Shown here piece after piece: positions 6,932 to 16,036 of a stretch of DNA of 64,000 nt. Within the stretch, counting starts at the first letter, position 1. Each line of letters opens with the position of its first letter. Under the pieces are notes generated by a model. The model did not search any database, was not told where the DNA came from, and was given only the letters and a program-made list of their open reading frames with translations. The position numbers were made by a program, and so were the translations under genes. Source of the DNA: Parabacteroides sp. Marseille-P3160 (GTDB taxonomy: Bacteria > Bacteroidota > Bacteroidia > Bacteroidales > Tannerellaceae); the NCBI RefSeq assembly GCF_900162725.1, contig NZ_LT799418.1, positions 2,223,630-2,287,629 on the forward strand, written 5' to 3'.

Positions 6932-8941
6932 ATGCAAAATGAAGATGACCTGAGGGGATTGGCTAAAGTAATGGACTTTATGCGTGCGCTCTCTATACTA
7001 TTCGTAGTGATAAATGTGTATTGGTTCTGCTATGAAGCAATGCACGAGTGGGGAATCAATATCGGGGTGGTCGATAAAATCCTGATAAATTTCCAACGGA
7101 CGGCAGGACTGTTTGGCTCAATTCTGATAACCAAAATCTTTGCCGTAGTGTTCCTTGCCCTATCCTGTCTGGGAACAAAGGGAGTAAAAGAGGAAAAGAT
7201 TACATGGACGAAAATCTATGTGTGCCTCGGTATCGGTTTTGTCCTGTTCTTTTTGAACTGGTGGCTGTTGGCATTGCCGTTACCCAAAGTAGCCAATGCC
7301 GGGTTTTACATTTTCAGCATTTCAGTAGGTTACATATTGCTATTGATGGCGGGTACATGGATAAGCCGCCTACTCAAAAACAATATGTTTGATGATGTTT
7401 TCAATACGGAAAACGAATCGTTCATGCAGGAAACTAAGCTGATGGTAAATGATTATTCGGTAAACCTGCCTACGAAGTTCTGGTATAAAAAGAAGCAATG
7501 GAAAGGTTGGATAAACGTTGTAAATCCATTCCGGGCAGCTATCGTTCTAGGTACTCCGGGTTCGGGTAAGTCTTATGCCGTTGTAAACCAGTTCATCAAG
7601 CAGCAAATTGAGAAAGGTTATACAGGCTATATTTATGATTTTAAGTTTCCCGACCTTTCGACCATTGCTTATAACCACCTGTTAAACAACCGCGAAGGCT
7701 ACGAGAAAGTTCCGACTTTCTACGTGATTAACTTCGACGATCCGAGCCGTTCGCACCGTTGCAATCCGATTAATCCTTCTTTCATGGATGATATTTCGGA
7801 TGCCTACGAATCGGCATATACGATTATGCTGAACTTGAACCGGACGTGGGTGCAGAAGCAGGGCGATTTCTTCGTGGAATCCCCGATTATCCTTTTCGCC
7901 GCTATTATATGGTACTTGCGGATTTACGAGGATGGGAAGTATTGTACTTTTCCCCATGCCATTGAGTTTTTGAACAAAAGCTACGAAGATATTTTCCCGA
8001 TCCTGACCTCTTATCCTGATCTCGAAAACTACCTTTCTCCGTTCATGGATGCGTGGAAATCTGGTGCTGCCGACCAGTTGCAGGGGCAGATTGCGAGCGC
8101 GAAGATTCCGCTCTCCCGCATGATCAGCCCACAATTATATTGGGTGATGTCGGGCGATGAATTTACGCTGGATATTAATAATCCGGACGACCCTAAAATG
8201 TTGGTCGTGGGGAACAATCCCGACCGCCAGAATATATACGGTGCGGCATTGGGATTATATAATTCCCGTATCGTGAAGCTGATTAATAAGAAAGGGATGC
8301 TGAAAAGTTCGGTTATCATTGACGAGTTGCCGACTATCTATTTCAAAGGACTGGATAACCTGATAGCCACCGCACGAAGCAACAAGGTTGCCGTACTATT
8401 GGGCTTTCAGGACTTTTCGCAGCTAAAGCGTGATTACGGCGATAAAGAAGCCGCCGTAGTGATGAACACGGTAGGTAACATCTTTTCCGGACAAGTAGTC
8501 GGCGATACGGCGAAAACACTTTCCGACCGCTTCGGGAAAGTCCTTCAAAAGCGGCAATCCATGACAATAAACCGCAACGATAAATCGACCTCGATTTCTA
8601 CCCAAATGGATAGCCTCATACCGCCTTCCAAAATTTCTAATCTTACACAAGGTATGTTCGTGGGTGCGGTGGCGGACAATTTTGATGAACGGATAGAGCA
8701 GAAGATTTTCCACTGTGAAATCGTAGTCCATAACGAGCGGGTAGCCGCCGAAACGAAGGAGTACAAGAAAATCCCTGTTATCACCAACTTTGTAGATGAA
8801 AACGGCGTGGATCGCATGAAAGAAATGATTAAGGAGAATTACGACCGCATCAAAGCAGAAGCAAAACAGATTGTGGTTGATGAATTGGAGCGGATTCGTA
8901 ATGATGAGAATTTGCGGCATTTGTTGCCGAAGGAGGAGTAG
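6932..8941 (+). CDS. mobC: Type IV coupling protein MobC (VirD4/TraG-type)
   Basis: A 669-residue membrane-anchored ATPase that links the relaxosome to the mating channel. The N-terminus has four hydrophobic segments within about the first 150 residues. Walker A (LGTPGSGKS) is near residues 206-214 and Walker B (VIIDELPTIYF) near 461-471. A helical C-terminus rich in E, K and R follows. Gene order mobA-mobB-mobC is that of CTnDOT-type elements. It ends at a strong bidirectional terminator shared with the convergent hamB gene. Confidence 0.88.
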   Translation: MQNEDDLRGLAKVMDFMRALSILFVVINVYWFCYEAMHEWGINIGVVDKILINFQRTAGLFGSILITKIFAVVFLALSCLGTKGVKEEKITWTKIYVCLGIGFVLFFLNWWLLALPLPKVANAGFYIFSISVGYILLLMAGTWISRLLKNNMFDDVFNTENESFMQETKLMVNDYSVNLPTKFWYKKKQWKGWINVVNPFRAAIVLGTPGSGKSYAVVNQFIKQQIEKGYTGYIYDFKFPDLSTIAYNHLLNNREGYEKVPTFYVINFDDPSRSHRCNPINPSFMDDISDAYESAYTIMLNLNRTWVQKQGDFFVESPIILFAAIIWYLRIYEDGKYCTFPHAIEFLNKSYEDIFPILTSYPDLENYLSPFMDAWKSGAADQLQGQIASAKIPLSRMISPQLYWVMSGDEFTLDINNPDDPKMLVVGNNPDRQNIYGAALGLYNSRIVKLINKKGMLKSSVIIDELPTIYFKGLDNLIATARSNKVAVLLGFQDFSQLKRDYGDKEAAVVMNTVGNIFSGQVVGDTAKTLSDRFGKVLQKRQSMTINRNDKSTSISTQMDSLIPPSKISNLTQGMFVGAVADNFDERIEQKIFHCEIVVHNERVAAETKEYKKIPVITNFVDENGVDRMKEMIKENYDRIKAEAKQIVVDELERIRNDENLRHLLPKEE

Positions 8942-8943
8942 GA

Positions 8944-8984
8944 ATATAAGAAAAGAGGCTGTATGACAGCCTCTTTTCTTATAT
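8944..8984. terminator. Bidirectional terminator between mobC and hamB
   Basis: An 18-bp perfect stem (8944-8961 with 8967-8984) with a 5-nt loop TATGA. It starts just after the mobC stop and overlaps the hamB stop codon, with T-rich sequence on both strands. Confidence 0.85.
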
Positions 8985-11111
8985 ATATTTTTGAAATTCT
9001 CCAATAAACTCTCTTTCAATTCCAGAGAATCTTTGGGGAGATGGGTTAAAACGCGATAATTGTACTAATGCCTCATCTATATTTGAAGAAATCGGAATTA
9101 TATCTCCTATTTTTTTTGAGACCTGAATAGGCAATCCATATTCATCCATTGGTACAACATAAGGAGATATAAAATAACATTCAACTAAACTGGCAAAGTA
9201 TGAATAATCACAAGCAGCAAGATTATGCTTCTCAAAAACATCATTAGCAATATTACCTAAACTCATTAAATAACGAGGAAATTGAAAGTTTATCCAATGT
9301 CGTTGAATATCAAAAGATAGTTCGATAGCCTCATTAACTTCATCAGGTTTATTACCATCTACTTCATTAACAATGGTGTCAATAAAGTTTTTTATACTTC
9401 CAGCCTCTCTAAATTGGTTAATTCTAAAATGTAACTGCTTTCCAGAACTTACCCCATATATTCTTTTCTTTGAAGCTATGAAATACTCCCAGATTAACAT
9501 ACAGGCTAATTTTAATTGATCGTTTGTAGGGTATTGATTCCATTTCATAATACGATATATCTTAGAGATATTATTATGAATGATACCCGCCAACTTTAAT
9601 TGCTTATCTAAATCTATATATGAGTTCTTTTTCAATGTGTCTTTCGATAATATATCTTGTTCAAAGTATTTCTTTAATTTTTGTTTTGAACTTTCTTTCA
9701 AATCGTCTTCATCAATATTAATTAAAAGCTTTTCTGGAACATCATCATTTTGAGAGAAAATCGGAAAATCGACTAATGGTAATTCTGCTGCGGGCGGTTC
9801 ATGAAAAAGATATATATGCCCTATAAAATGGGAGAACATTCTACCTGAACGGCCACAGATATTGTTGAATGTAAAATAATCAAATTTTGTACGAGCTATT
9901 TTGTTATCATATATTATAACATTTTTTGCTTTAGTATTAACCCCCTCTATTAGAGTTGAAGTACAAATCAAATATTTAATTTTTCCTTCATTAAACAACT
10001 TGACGCATTTTTGGGCAATTGCACGAGGAACTCTACCATGATGAATACCTATTCCATGCTCTAAACAATTGGGAAGAATCCATTGTGAATGATAATTACT
10101 CTTTATCCAATCAGCCAAATCATCATTCTCTTTTATTTTTTCAAATTTTCCACTATTTAAAAACGCATTTGCTACTTTATTTGCACTTGCGGGAGATTGA
10201 CAAAATATTAGAGTTGGTTCATCCAAAGATGAACTTATCTCGATTAATCGGTCTATTGATCCTTGCCCCTCTTTAATTCTTACTGGATGTCGTTCGGAAA
10301 CAACGGTTTTATAATCTGTTCTAATAAACTTAAATTTAACATTATCTAAAAGAGCTGTTGTGACTCTTTCAATATTAGGTCCTAAAAGGTAAAACTGCGC
10401 TCCTTTTTTTACTAACGTATAAAAAACCTGATTCAGAACATGGCATCTTTCTTCGTCCGTTTTTTGAGGACTAAGTTTATAAAACTCATCTATAACGAAG
10501 AAATCCACATCAATTTTTGGAATTATTTCTACTGCTCGCTCTTGGGTAAGTATAAAGACATTTCGTTTGCCAAAAGATTGACTTGGATGAGTGATAATTT
10601 TATATGAGTTTTTGAATTTGGATAATCGCTTTCGAGTTTCATCTATTAAGGCTATTGTAGGAACAATAATAATTATATTTGAGTGCTTTTGAGAAGCTAT
10701 AACGGAATCTATAATCAGACTTTTGCCGAAACTTGTTGGCGCACTCAAAACAATATTTTCTCCTCGAAGAAGAGCGTAATACACTTCGGCTTGAGCATGA
10801 TGAAATACTATATTTTCGCTGAATCCAACAGGACGGTGTAATTCATGAGCAATAGCATCTTTAAAAGATAGATTCTCTTCATCCATGTACGGGAAAAGCC
10901 CAACCTGTCTTATTAACCCACTTATCATGGGTTCTAATCCCTGAAATTCATTTATTCTTGCTAATAAACGCAGAATAAACTCTTGACCAACAACTTGGTT
11001 AGTCATTACAAATGCGGCAACTTGTTTTATTAAATGGAATTTATCTATATCAGTGGGCAATTCCTTTCTTAATATAGTCCGGAGTTCTTGTGTGGTCATA
11101 GGTTCTGCCAT
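8979..11111 (-). CDS. hamB: Hachiman defence helicase HamB-like
   Basis: A 710-residue SF2 (DEAD/DEAH-type) helicase. The Q/P-loop region SAPTSFGKS is near residues 123-131, motif II is VIDEFYKL near 206-213 (DEF in place of DEAD/H), and a motif IV-VI region has STLIEGVNTKAK and NNICGRSGRM (about 385-425). The C-terminal 250 residues are helical with no known domain that I can name. Pairing and overlap with a HamA-like gene identify it as the Hachiman helicase, which in studied systems holds HamA inactive and senses DNA damage or invading DNA. The first ATG is at 11111; a second at 11099 forms an ATGA overlap with the hamA stop and may be the real start. Markedly more AT-rich than mobC, which suggests separate acquisition. 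Confidence 0.85.
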   Translation of the reverse strand: MAEPMTTQELRTILRKELPTDIDKFHLIKQVAAFVMTNQVVGQEFILRLLARINEFQGLEPMISGLIRQVGLFPYMDEENLSFKDAIAHELHRPVGFSENIVFHHAQAEVYYALLRGENIVLSAPTSFGKSLIIDSVIASQKHSNIIIIVPTIALIDETRKRLSKFKNSYKIITHPSQSFGKRNVFILTQERAVEIIPKIDVDFFVIDEFYKLSPQKTDEERCHVLNQVFYTLVKKGAQFYLLGPNIERVTTALLDNVKFKFIRTDYKTVVSERHPVRIKEGQGSIDRLIEISSSLDEPTLIFCQSPASANKVANAFLNSGKFEKIKENDDLADWIKSNYHSQWILPNCLEHGIGIHHGRVPRAIAQKCVKLFNEGKIKYLICTSTLIEGVNTKAKNVIIYDNKIARTKFDYFTFNNICGRSGRMFSHFIGHIYLFHEPPAAELPLVDFPIFSQNDDVPEKLLINIDEDDLKESSKQKLKKYFEQDILSKDTLKKNSYIDLDKQLKLAGIIHNNISKIYRIMKWNQYPTNDQLKLACMLIWEYFIASKKRIYGVSSGKQLHFRINQFREAGSIKNFIDTIVNEVDGNKPDEVNEAIELSFDIQRHWINFQFPRYLMSLGNIANDVFEKHNLAACDYSYFASLVECYFISPYVVPMDEYGLPIQVSKKIGDIIPISSNIDEALVQLSRFNPSPQRFSGIEREFIGEFQKYI

Positions 11112-11935
11112 GTTTTCAACTTAGTTTCTAATGATTTCATTAACTCTTCCTTAGTATTTAATGGTAGCAGAAACAAATGTATTGTTAAAGGGAAATCACC
11201 TAATTTGTCACTAAAATTTTTATGAAATTTTGAAAACTCATCAGAGATTTCTGCTATGTATTCGTCACATTTTTGATTGTGCTTTGCTAATGTTGCTGAA
11301 TCATAGGTCAGTAGAATAGGGATGCAAGTATTAGAAAATACATCATCTAAAGAAGTATGAGGATTTAGAAGGGCTTTAAGTCTTTCGGCATGAGGCCAAG
11401 TGTTATCAATTTTATTTGCAATAGCTACAAATTCGTTCTTTACATATCTAATTTCAATATGCTGCTTCAATTCTTCCACAACATCATGAATTGCACTTGA
11501 AATGCTTTGATAAAACTTAACCTCTCCTAACCATAATTCTAACGCTTCTCCTGCTAACACAACATGAACAGCATCAAAGCCTTTGACGGTATCATTTGGC
11601 CCATCCTTATAATATATCTTGCTTATTGCTGGAATCGTATCGCATGTTTCTCTAATAATCGCATGCAGTAAAAGTTCTCCAAACTCACCTCTGCTTTTGA
11701 ACTTTTTAGTTTGATATATATTGGCTACGACTTGTCGTATCGTTGCAACAGCATTTTCTCCATTAAGGTTTGAAAACTCCGTATGCGTTAAAGCGAATTC
11801 CGGTAAATACTCAAACAGGTAATCGACTAATTGGTCTTTTCTCCATAGACGATTTTCAAAACCCGCACATATTCCATGTAAGTTCGGAAGTTCATCGTCC
11901 TTATGGACTATCACATTAAAGAATGGATGTATCAT
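11096..11935 (-). CDS. hamA: Hachiman defence nuclease HamA-like (DUF1837)
   Basis: A protein of about 279 residues with the DUF1837/HamA pattern: RGEFGELLLH near residues 82-91, GFDAVHVV near 119-126 and LGEVKFYQS near 136-144. The E...D...ExK spacing is that of a PD-(D/E)XK-type nuclease. In characterised Hachiman systems HamA is the DNase effector released by the HamB helicase, giving abortive-type phage defence. I chose ATG 11935 because a consensus -7 box (11957-11964) overlaps the longer frame's TTG at 11959, so the longer start cannot be on the mRNA. The gene overlaps hamB at its 3' end. Confidence 0.87.
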   Translation of the reverse strand: MIHPFFNVIVHKDDELPNLHGICAGFENRLWRKDQLVDYLFEYLPEFALTHTEFSNLNGENAVATIRQVVANIYQTKKFKSRGEFGELLLHAIIRETCDTIPAISKIYYKDGPNDTVKGFDAVHVVLAGEALELWLGEVKFYQSISSAIHDVVEELKQHIEIRYVKNEFVAIANKIDNTWPHAERLKALLNPHTSLDDVFSNTCIPILLTYDSATLAKHNQKCDEYIAEISDEFSKFHKNFSDKLGDFPLTIHLFLLPLNTKEELMKSLETKLKTWQNL

Positions 11936-11956
11936 AATACAATATGTTATAAACCA

Positions 11957-11964
11957 CAAAGATA
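11957..11964 (-). promoter_or_regulatory. Putative -7 box of the hamAB operon (TATCTTTG)
   Basis: Perfect TAnnTTTG match on the minus strand, 22 bp upstream of the chosen hamA ATG. It indicates that the module carries its own promoter and gives a short leader. Confidence 0.6.
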
Positions 11965-12173
11965 GTGAATTTAATTGTTCTTTAACATATTCTTGGGCTT
12001 AGTATAAACTGTAAGCATATTAAACAATAAAAACTGCAACTGCATTTTCGACTTAAAGGACAAAAACGGAAAGCAAAAACACCCCGATTTCAAAACAACC
12101 CCAGACAACCCCGGACACAAGCATCCACCGTCTTAAAACCTTGCAATCAGTCCATTAGTTAGGCTTACTTTCG

Positions 12174-12197
12174 TTCTGCATTAATATTAATGCAGAA
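12174..12197. promoter_or_regulatory. Perfect 24-bp palindrome upstream of the DUF4099/DUF3945 gene
   Basis: TTCTGCATTAAT (12174-12185) followed by its exact reverse complement (12186-12197). It lies 16 bp before the preferred start codon at 12214 and contains an alternative ATG at 12190. Probably an operator, or an mRNA element hiding the translation start. Confidence 0.5.
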
Positions 12198-12213
12198 TAA
12201 AAACATATTTATT

Positions 12214-13779
12214 ATGGACGAAAAAAAAGTAAAAAATGAAGAACCTAAAGTCTTTCTGACACAGGGCGAAGATGGCAAGTTAAAAGCCATCGCAGGAGAA
12301 CAGGACGGCAAGTTAAAAACGGTCGATCCCAAGAAAGAGAACGCCGACCGGTTTATGAAGATCGACACCAACGGCAATGCGTTGGAGAATTTCTTCAAGA
12401 AGTTTTCGGCACAGTTCAGCCACCCATCGCACACGGGTGTTTATGCTGTTACCGCGTCTGCGGTAGATAAGGTTGCGGCTTTCCTCGACAAACTTATCCG
12501 TATCGACCACAAAGACAAGGCACTCGACCCGTACCGCGTCAAATTTGACGGTAAGATACGCATAGAGGTAGAGTTTACAGGAAAGTATCAACCTTTAGAC
12601 CTCAATAAGCTCAACTGGAAAGAGGTTGAAAAATTAGGGCTTTCCGGTGAGAACTTGCAAGATGCCTTCAAAGCAATGGTTTACGGGCATAAATCGCCCG
12701 GTCTGGTCGAAATTAAGCCTGCCGTTGACGGACAGGAATTTCCCATGCAAGCCCGCTTATCGCTGGAACAACAGCCGGACGGCAGCATCAAAATCGCCAC
12801 CCATCCCAAGCAGGAGCAACCCGACTTTGAAAAGCCATTCATGGGAGTTGTCTTTACCGATCAGGATAAAGAACAGTTCCAAAAGACAGGACACGGCGGG
12901 CGTGTGTTCGACCTTGAACCCGTAGCCGGAGGCGAGAAAGTACCTTCGCTTATCTCCCTTGATAAACTAACAAATCGTTTCGAGGCTATGGCGTTGAAGG
13001 ATATTTATATTCCGCAGACCTTGAAAAATGCCCCGCTTTCCGATGAACAACAACAAGGACTGAAAGAGGGTAAAGCCGTTTGGATTGAGGGTATGGATAA
13101 GAAAACGAAGCAGGGCGAACAGCCACAGAAGATTGACCGCTTCGTGCAGTACAACGCTGTAAGCAAGAATTTCGATTTCAAGTTCAGCGATGAACAACGC
13201 CAGCAGTTCAACCAAGAACGGCGAGCCAAGCAGAGCGAGGGGCAGGCAGAAGGTCAGGAACAGAAAATGCCTAAAGCCCGCAAACTCGGTGAGATATGGG
13301 TCTATTCCAAGCAGGGCGGCGTACAACTTTCCCGTGAAGATTTCGACAAGCTGTGTAACAAAGAGCCTGTCTTTGTCAAGGACATGGAAGCACAGAAACC
13401 CAAACAACAGCCGGATGCTTCGGGAGTGCAAAAGGTCGAAGCCACCGACCAGAAAGGACAGAAGTACAATGCGTGGGTATGGATTGACGAAAACAGGGGT
13501 AAGGTTCGCCATACCACCAAGCACCCCGATCAGGTACGGGCTATCGAGGCAAAGCAGGCGGCGCAGAATACACAGAACGTTAAACCCGCCGCAGAGAGTA
13601 AAACGCAAGTCGCAGTCAATAACGAGGGTAAGACCAACGAAGCGACCAAGCATTCGACCGAACCGCTAAAGAAAGGTCAGTCGCAGCCCACCGAAAAGCA
13701 GGCGGAGAAAAAAGAGCAGAAGCAGGAACAAAAACAATCTCCTGCCGCCCCGAAGAAAGGCAAGGGGCGCAAGATGTAA
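12214..13779 (+). CDS. DUF4099/DUF3945 conjugative-element protein
   Basis: A protein of about 521 residues common in Bacteroidales conjugative elements. The N-terminal part (about residues 35-130) fits DUF4099, and the middle holds repeated DUF3945-like segments (VFTDQDKEQFQKTGHGGRVF near 210; a related motif near 290-330 with LSDEQQQGLKEGKAVWIEGM). The C-terminal 100 residues are low-complexity, rich in K, Q, E and A. The cellular role is unknown to me. An ATG exists at 12190 inside a palindrome, but MDEKKV at 12214 is the better start. topB follows after 35 bp, so the two are likely one operon. Confidence 0.75.
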   Translation: MDEKKVKNEEPKVFLTQGEDGKLKAIAGEQDGKLKTVDPKKENADRFMKIDTNGNALENFFKKFSAQFSHPSHTGVYAVTASAVDKVAAFLDKLIRIDHKDKALDPYRVKFDGKIRIEVEFTGKYQPLDLNKLNWKEVEKLGLSGENLQDAFKAMVYGHKSPGLVEIKPAVDGQEFPMQARLSLEQQPDGSIKIATHPKQEQPDFEKPFMGVVFTDQDKEQFQKTGHGGRVFDLEPVAGGEKVPSLISLDKLTNRFEAMALKDIYIPQTLKNAPLSDEQQQGLKEGKAVWIEGMDKKTKQGEQPQKIDRFVQYNAVSKNFDFKFSDEQRQQFNQERRAKQSEGQAEGQEQKMPKARKLGEIWVYSKQGGVQLSREDFDKLCNKEPVFVKDMEAQKPKQQPDASGVQKVEATDQKGQKYNAWVWIDENRGKVRHTTKHPDQVRAIEAKQAAQNTQNVKPAAESKTQVAVNNEGKTNEATKHSTEPLKKGQSQPTEKQAEKKEQKQEQKQSPAAPKKGKGRKM

Positions 13780-13791
13780 TCTGTTTTATCA

Positions 13792-13811
13792 ACCACTAAA
13801 AAATCAATGTT
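13792..13811 (+). repeat. ACCACTAAAAAAT leader motif, copy B (topB leader)
   Basis: ACCACTAAAAAATCAATGTT just before the topB start, close to the mobA leader copy and inverted with respect to the copy after topB (15981-16000). Confidence 0.6.
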
Positions 13812-13814
13812 AAA

Positions 13815-15923
13815 ATGAAAATTATAATTGCAGAAAAACCGTCTGTGGCTAAGAGTATAGCAGCCATAGTCGGCGCAAACAATAAAAAAGATGGCTATAT
13901 AGAGGGTAACGGGTATGCCGTTACATGGGCTTTCGGGCATTTGGTCGGGCTTGCCATGCCGGAACATTACGGTATCGAGAGCTTTAAGCGTGAGAACCTG
14001 CCGATACTCCCGAAAGAATTTAAGCTGTTGCCCCGTCAGGTAAAAGAGGGCAAGGAGTATAAGAACGATCCCGGCGTAATGAAGCAACTAAAAGTAATCA
14101 GGGAATTGTTCAGTAGCGGGGATGAAGTTATAAATTGTACCGATGCAGGTAGAGAGGGCGAAAATATTTTCCGTTTTATCTATGAATATTTGGGCTGCAC
14201 TCTTCCTTTTCAGCGGCTTTGGATAAGCTCACTTACCGACCGCGCCATCCGTGATGGATTCCAAACCTTACGTCCGGGAAGCGATTACGATAACCTCTAT
14301 GCTTCGGCGAAAGCCCGCAGTACCGCCGATTGGCTTGTCGGCATTAATGCAAGTCAGGCACTTTCTATTTCGGCAGGTTATGGCGTTTGGTCGCTTGGCA
14401 GGGTACAGACCCCGACACTGGCGATTATTTGCAGCAGATACCTTGAAAATAAGGATTTCAAACCGCAAACCTATTTCCGTCTGAAGCTGCATACGGCGAA
14501 AGATGCTGTGGCGTTTGCCGTTCATTCGGTAGATAAGTTCGATAGTAGAAGTAATGTCGAAGAAGTAACGACACAGGTCAAAGCTGTCGATGCGGTACGA
14601 GTTACCAGAGTGGAGTGTAAGGAGGTCAAACAGGAACCGCCCTTACTTTACGACCTTACCACACTTCAAAAAGAAGCCAACAGCAAGTACGGGTTTTCGG
14701 CAGATAAGACCCTGACGATTGCACAGGCATTATATGAAGTAAAAAAGATTTCGTACCCACGAACAGGCAGCCGCTATATCTCCGAAGATGTGCTGGAGGA
14801 AATTCCGCACCTGATCGCTATGCTTCGTTCGCATCCCGATTTCGGAGCGTATATCGACAGTAGGTTTGACACTACGCTTAATACCCGTTCGGTGGACGAT
14901 AGTAAAGTCACCGACCACCATGCGCTGATTATTACGGAAGATCCCGTTTCGGGATTATCCAAAGATGAACAGCTTATCTACGATATGGTTGCCGGGCGTA
15001 TGCTTGAAGCCTTCGGCGAACGTTGCATCAAAGAGAACACCACCGTTTCGCTTGACGCGGGCGGCGTACACTTTTCCTGCAAAGGAAGCGTTACGCTCGT
15101 CCCCGGTTGGAGGTCAGTATTTAACTCTAAGGACGAGCCAAACGATGAGGACGATACGGCAGTTTTACCCGCCCTCATTGAAGGAGATAGTCTATCTGTC
15201 CGCGATTGCGAGATTCAGGAGAAGCAGACCAAGCCTCGCCCACTTCACACGGAGAGTTCATTGCTGGCGGCGATGGAGAGCGCAGGCAAAGAGGTAGAAA
15301 ACGAAGAAGAACGCGAGGTGATGAAAGACTGCGGTATCGGAACACCTGCTACCCGCGCCGCCATTATTGAAACGCTATTCTCCCGTGAATATATTATACG
15401 CGAGAAAAAATCTCTTGTCCCGACAAACAAAGGGCTGGTGGTCTATCTGGCGGTAAAGGATAAGAAGATTGCGGACGTTGCCATGACCGGACAATGGGAG
15501 CAAGCCCTGAATAAGATTGCATCGGGCAATATGGATGCCTCTACATTCCATAAAGCAATAGAGGTCTATGCTTCACAGATAACGTCTGAATTGCTGGATA
15601 TGACTTTTGAACAGCAGAATAATCGCCAGTCATGCCCTTGCCCGAAGTGTAAGAGCGGAAATGTGGTTATCTATCAGAAAGTCGCCAAGTGTCAGAATGA
15701 ATCCTGCGGGCTTACCGTGTGGCGTTCCATTGCTAAAAAGGAACTGACGGACGGGCAACTGACAGACCTTTTGATGAACGGCAAGACCGCCCTTATTAAA
15801 GGTTTTGTAAGCAGTAAGACCGGAAGCACATTCGATGCAGCAATCAAGTTCGATGCGGACTATAAAACAGTCTTTGAGTTCCCGCAAAATAAAGGCGGCA
15901 GCAAAAAACGACGATCTAAGTAA
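13815..15923 (+). CDS. topB: DNA topoisomerase III, mobile-element type
   Basis: A 702-residue type IA topoisomerase. The Toprim domain is at the N-terminus (IIIAEKPSVAKSIA; NCTDAGREGENIF near residues 108-120 with the catalytic acidic DxD-like residues), and the active-site tyrosine is in SYPRTGSRY near residue 313. A C-terminal zinc-ribbon-like part has CPCPKCKSG and CQNESCG (about 611-638). It relaxes or decatenates single-stranded regions and is typical cargo of Bacteroides conjugative elements, where it may assist transfer replication. The length is normal and all motifs are intact. Confidence 0.93.
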   Translation: MKIIIAEKPSVAKSIAAIVGANNKKDGYIEGNGYAVTWAFGHLVGLAMPEHYGIESFKRENLPILPKEFKLLPRQVKEGKEYKNDPGVMKQLKVIRELFSSGDEVINCTDAGREGENIFRFIYEYLGCTLPFQRLWISSLTDRAIRDGFQTLRPGSDYDNLYASAKARSTADWLVGINASQALSISAGYGVWSLGRVQTPTLAIICSRYLENKDFKPQTYFRLKLHTAKDAVAFAVHSVDKFDSRSNVEEVTTQVKAVDAVRVTRVECKEVKQEPPLLYDLTTLQKEANSKYGFSADKTLTIAQALYEVKKISYPRTGSRYISEDVLEEIPHLIAMLRSHPDFGAYIDSRFDTTLNTRSVDDSKVTDHHALIITEDPVSGLSKDEQLIYDMVAGRMLEAFGERCIKENTTVSLDAGGVHFSCKGSVTLVPGWRSVFNSKDEPNDEDDTAVLPALIEGDSLSVRDCEIQEKQTKPRPLHTESSLLAAMESAGKEVENEEEREVMKDCGIGTPATRAAIIETLFSREYIIREKKSLVPTNKGLVVYLAVKDKKIADVAMTGQWEQALNKIASGNMDASTFHKAIEVYASQITSELLDMTFEQQNNRQSCPCPKCKSGNVVIYQKVAKCQNESCGLTVWRSIAKKELTDGQLTDLLMNGKTALIKGFVSSKTGSTFDAAIKFDADYKTVFEFPQNKGGSKKRRSK

Positions 15924-15980
15924 AATCTTCATTATCTTTGCCACTGAAAGACTTTGTTTTACGATTCGGAATAGTCGTTT

Positions 15981-16008
15981 AACATTGATCTTTTAGTGGT
16001 GGGCATCC
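15981..16008 (-). repeat. ACCACTAAAAGAT motif, copy D (downstream of topB)
   Basis: Minus-strand GGATGCCCACCACTAAAAGA then TCAATGTT. It matches the traE leader copy over about 27 positions and forms an inverted pair with the topB leader copy. Confidence 0.6.
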
Positions 16009-16036
16009 GGGGCAAGGCTTCGGATGCCTTTTTTTC
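16002..16036 (+). terminator. Intrinsic terminator after topB
   Basis: GGCATCCG (16002-16009) pairs with CGGATGCC (16021-16028) around an 11-nt loop, followed by a T run. Confidence 0.85.

Larger units (their letters stand above)
15933..16036 (+). ncRNA. Candidate small RNA or leader ending in a terminator
   Basis: Directly after topB there is a perfect -7 box TATCTTTG (15933-15940), then about 90 bp without a gene, then an intrinsic terminator. CCACTGAAAG (15941-15950) can pair with CTTTTAGTGG (15990-15999), one G-U pair, although the expected start near 15947 would remove part of that arm. It could be a small transcript or simply the topB terminator with a fortuitous box. Confidence 0.3.

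Noticed and set aside
12967-13653. A 228-codon leftward frame over the DUF4099/DUF3945 gene
   Set aside because: Antisense shadow; hydrophobic Leu/Phe-rich product of the Lys/Glu/Gln-rich sense strand.
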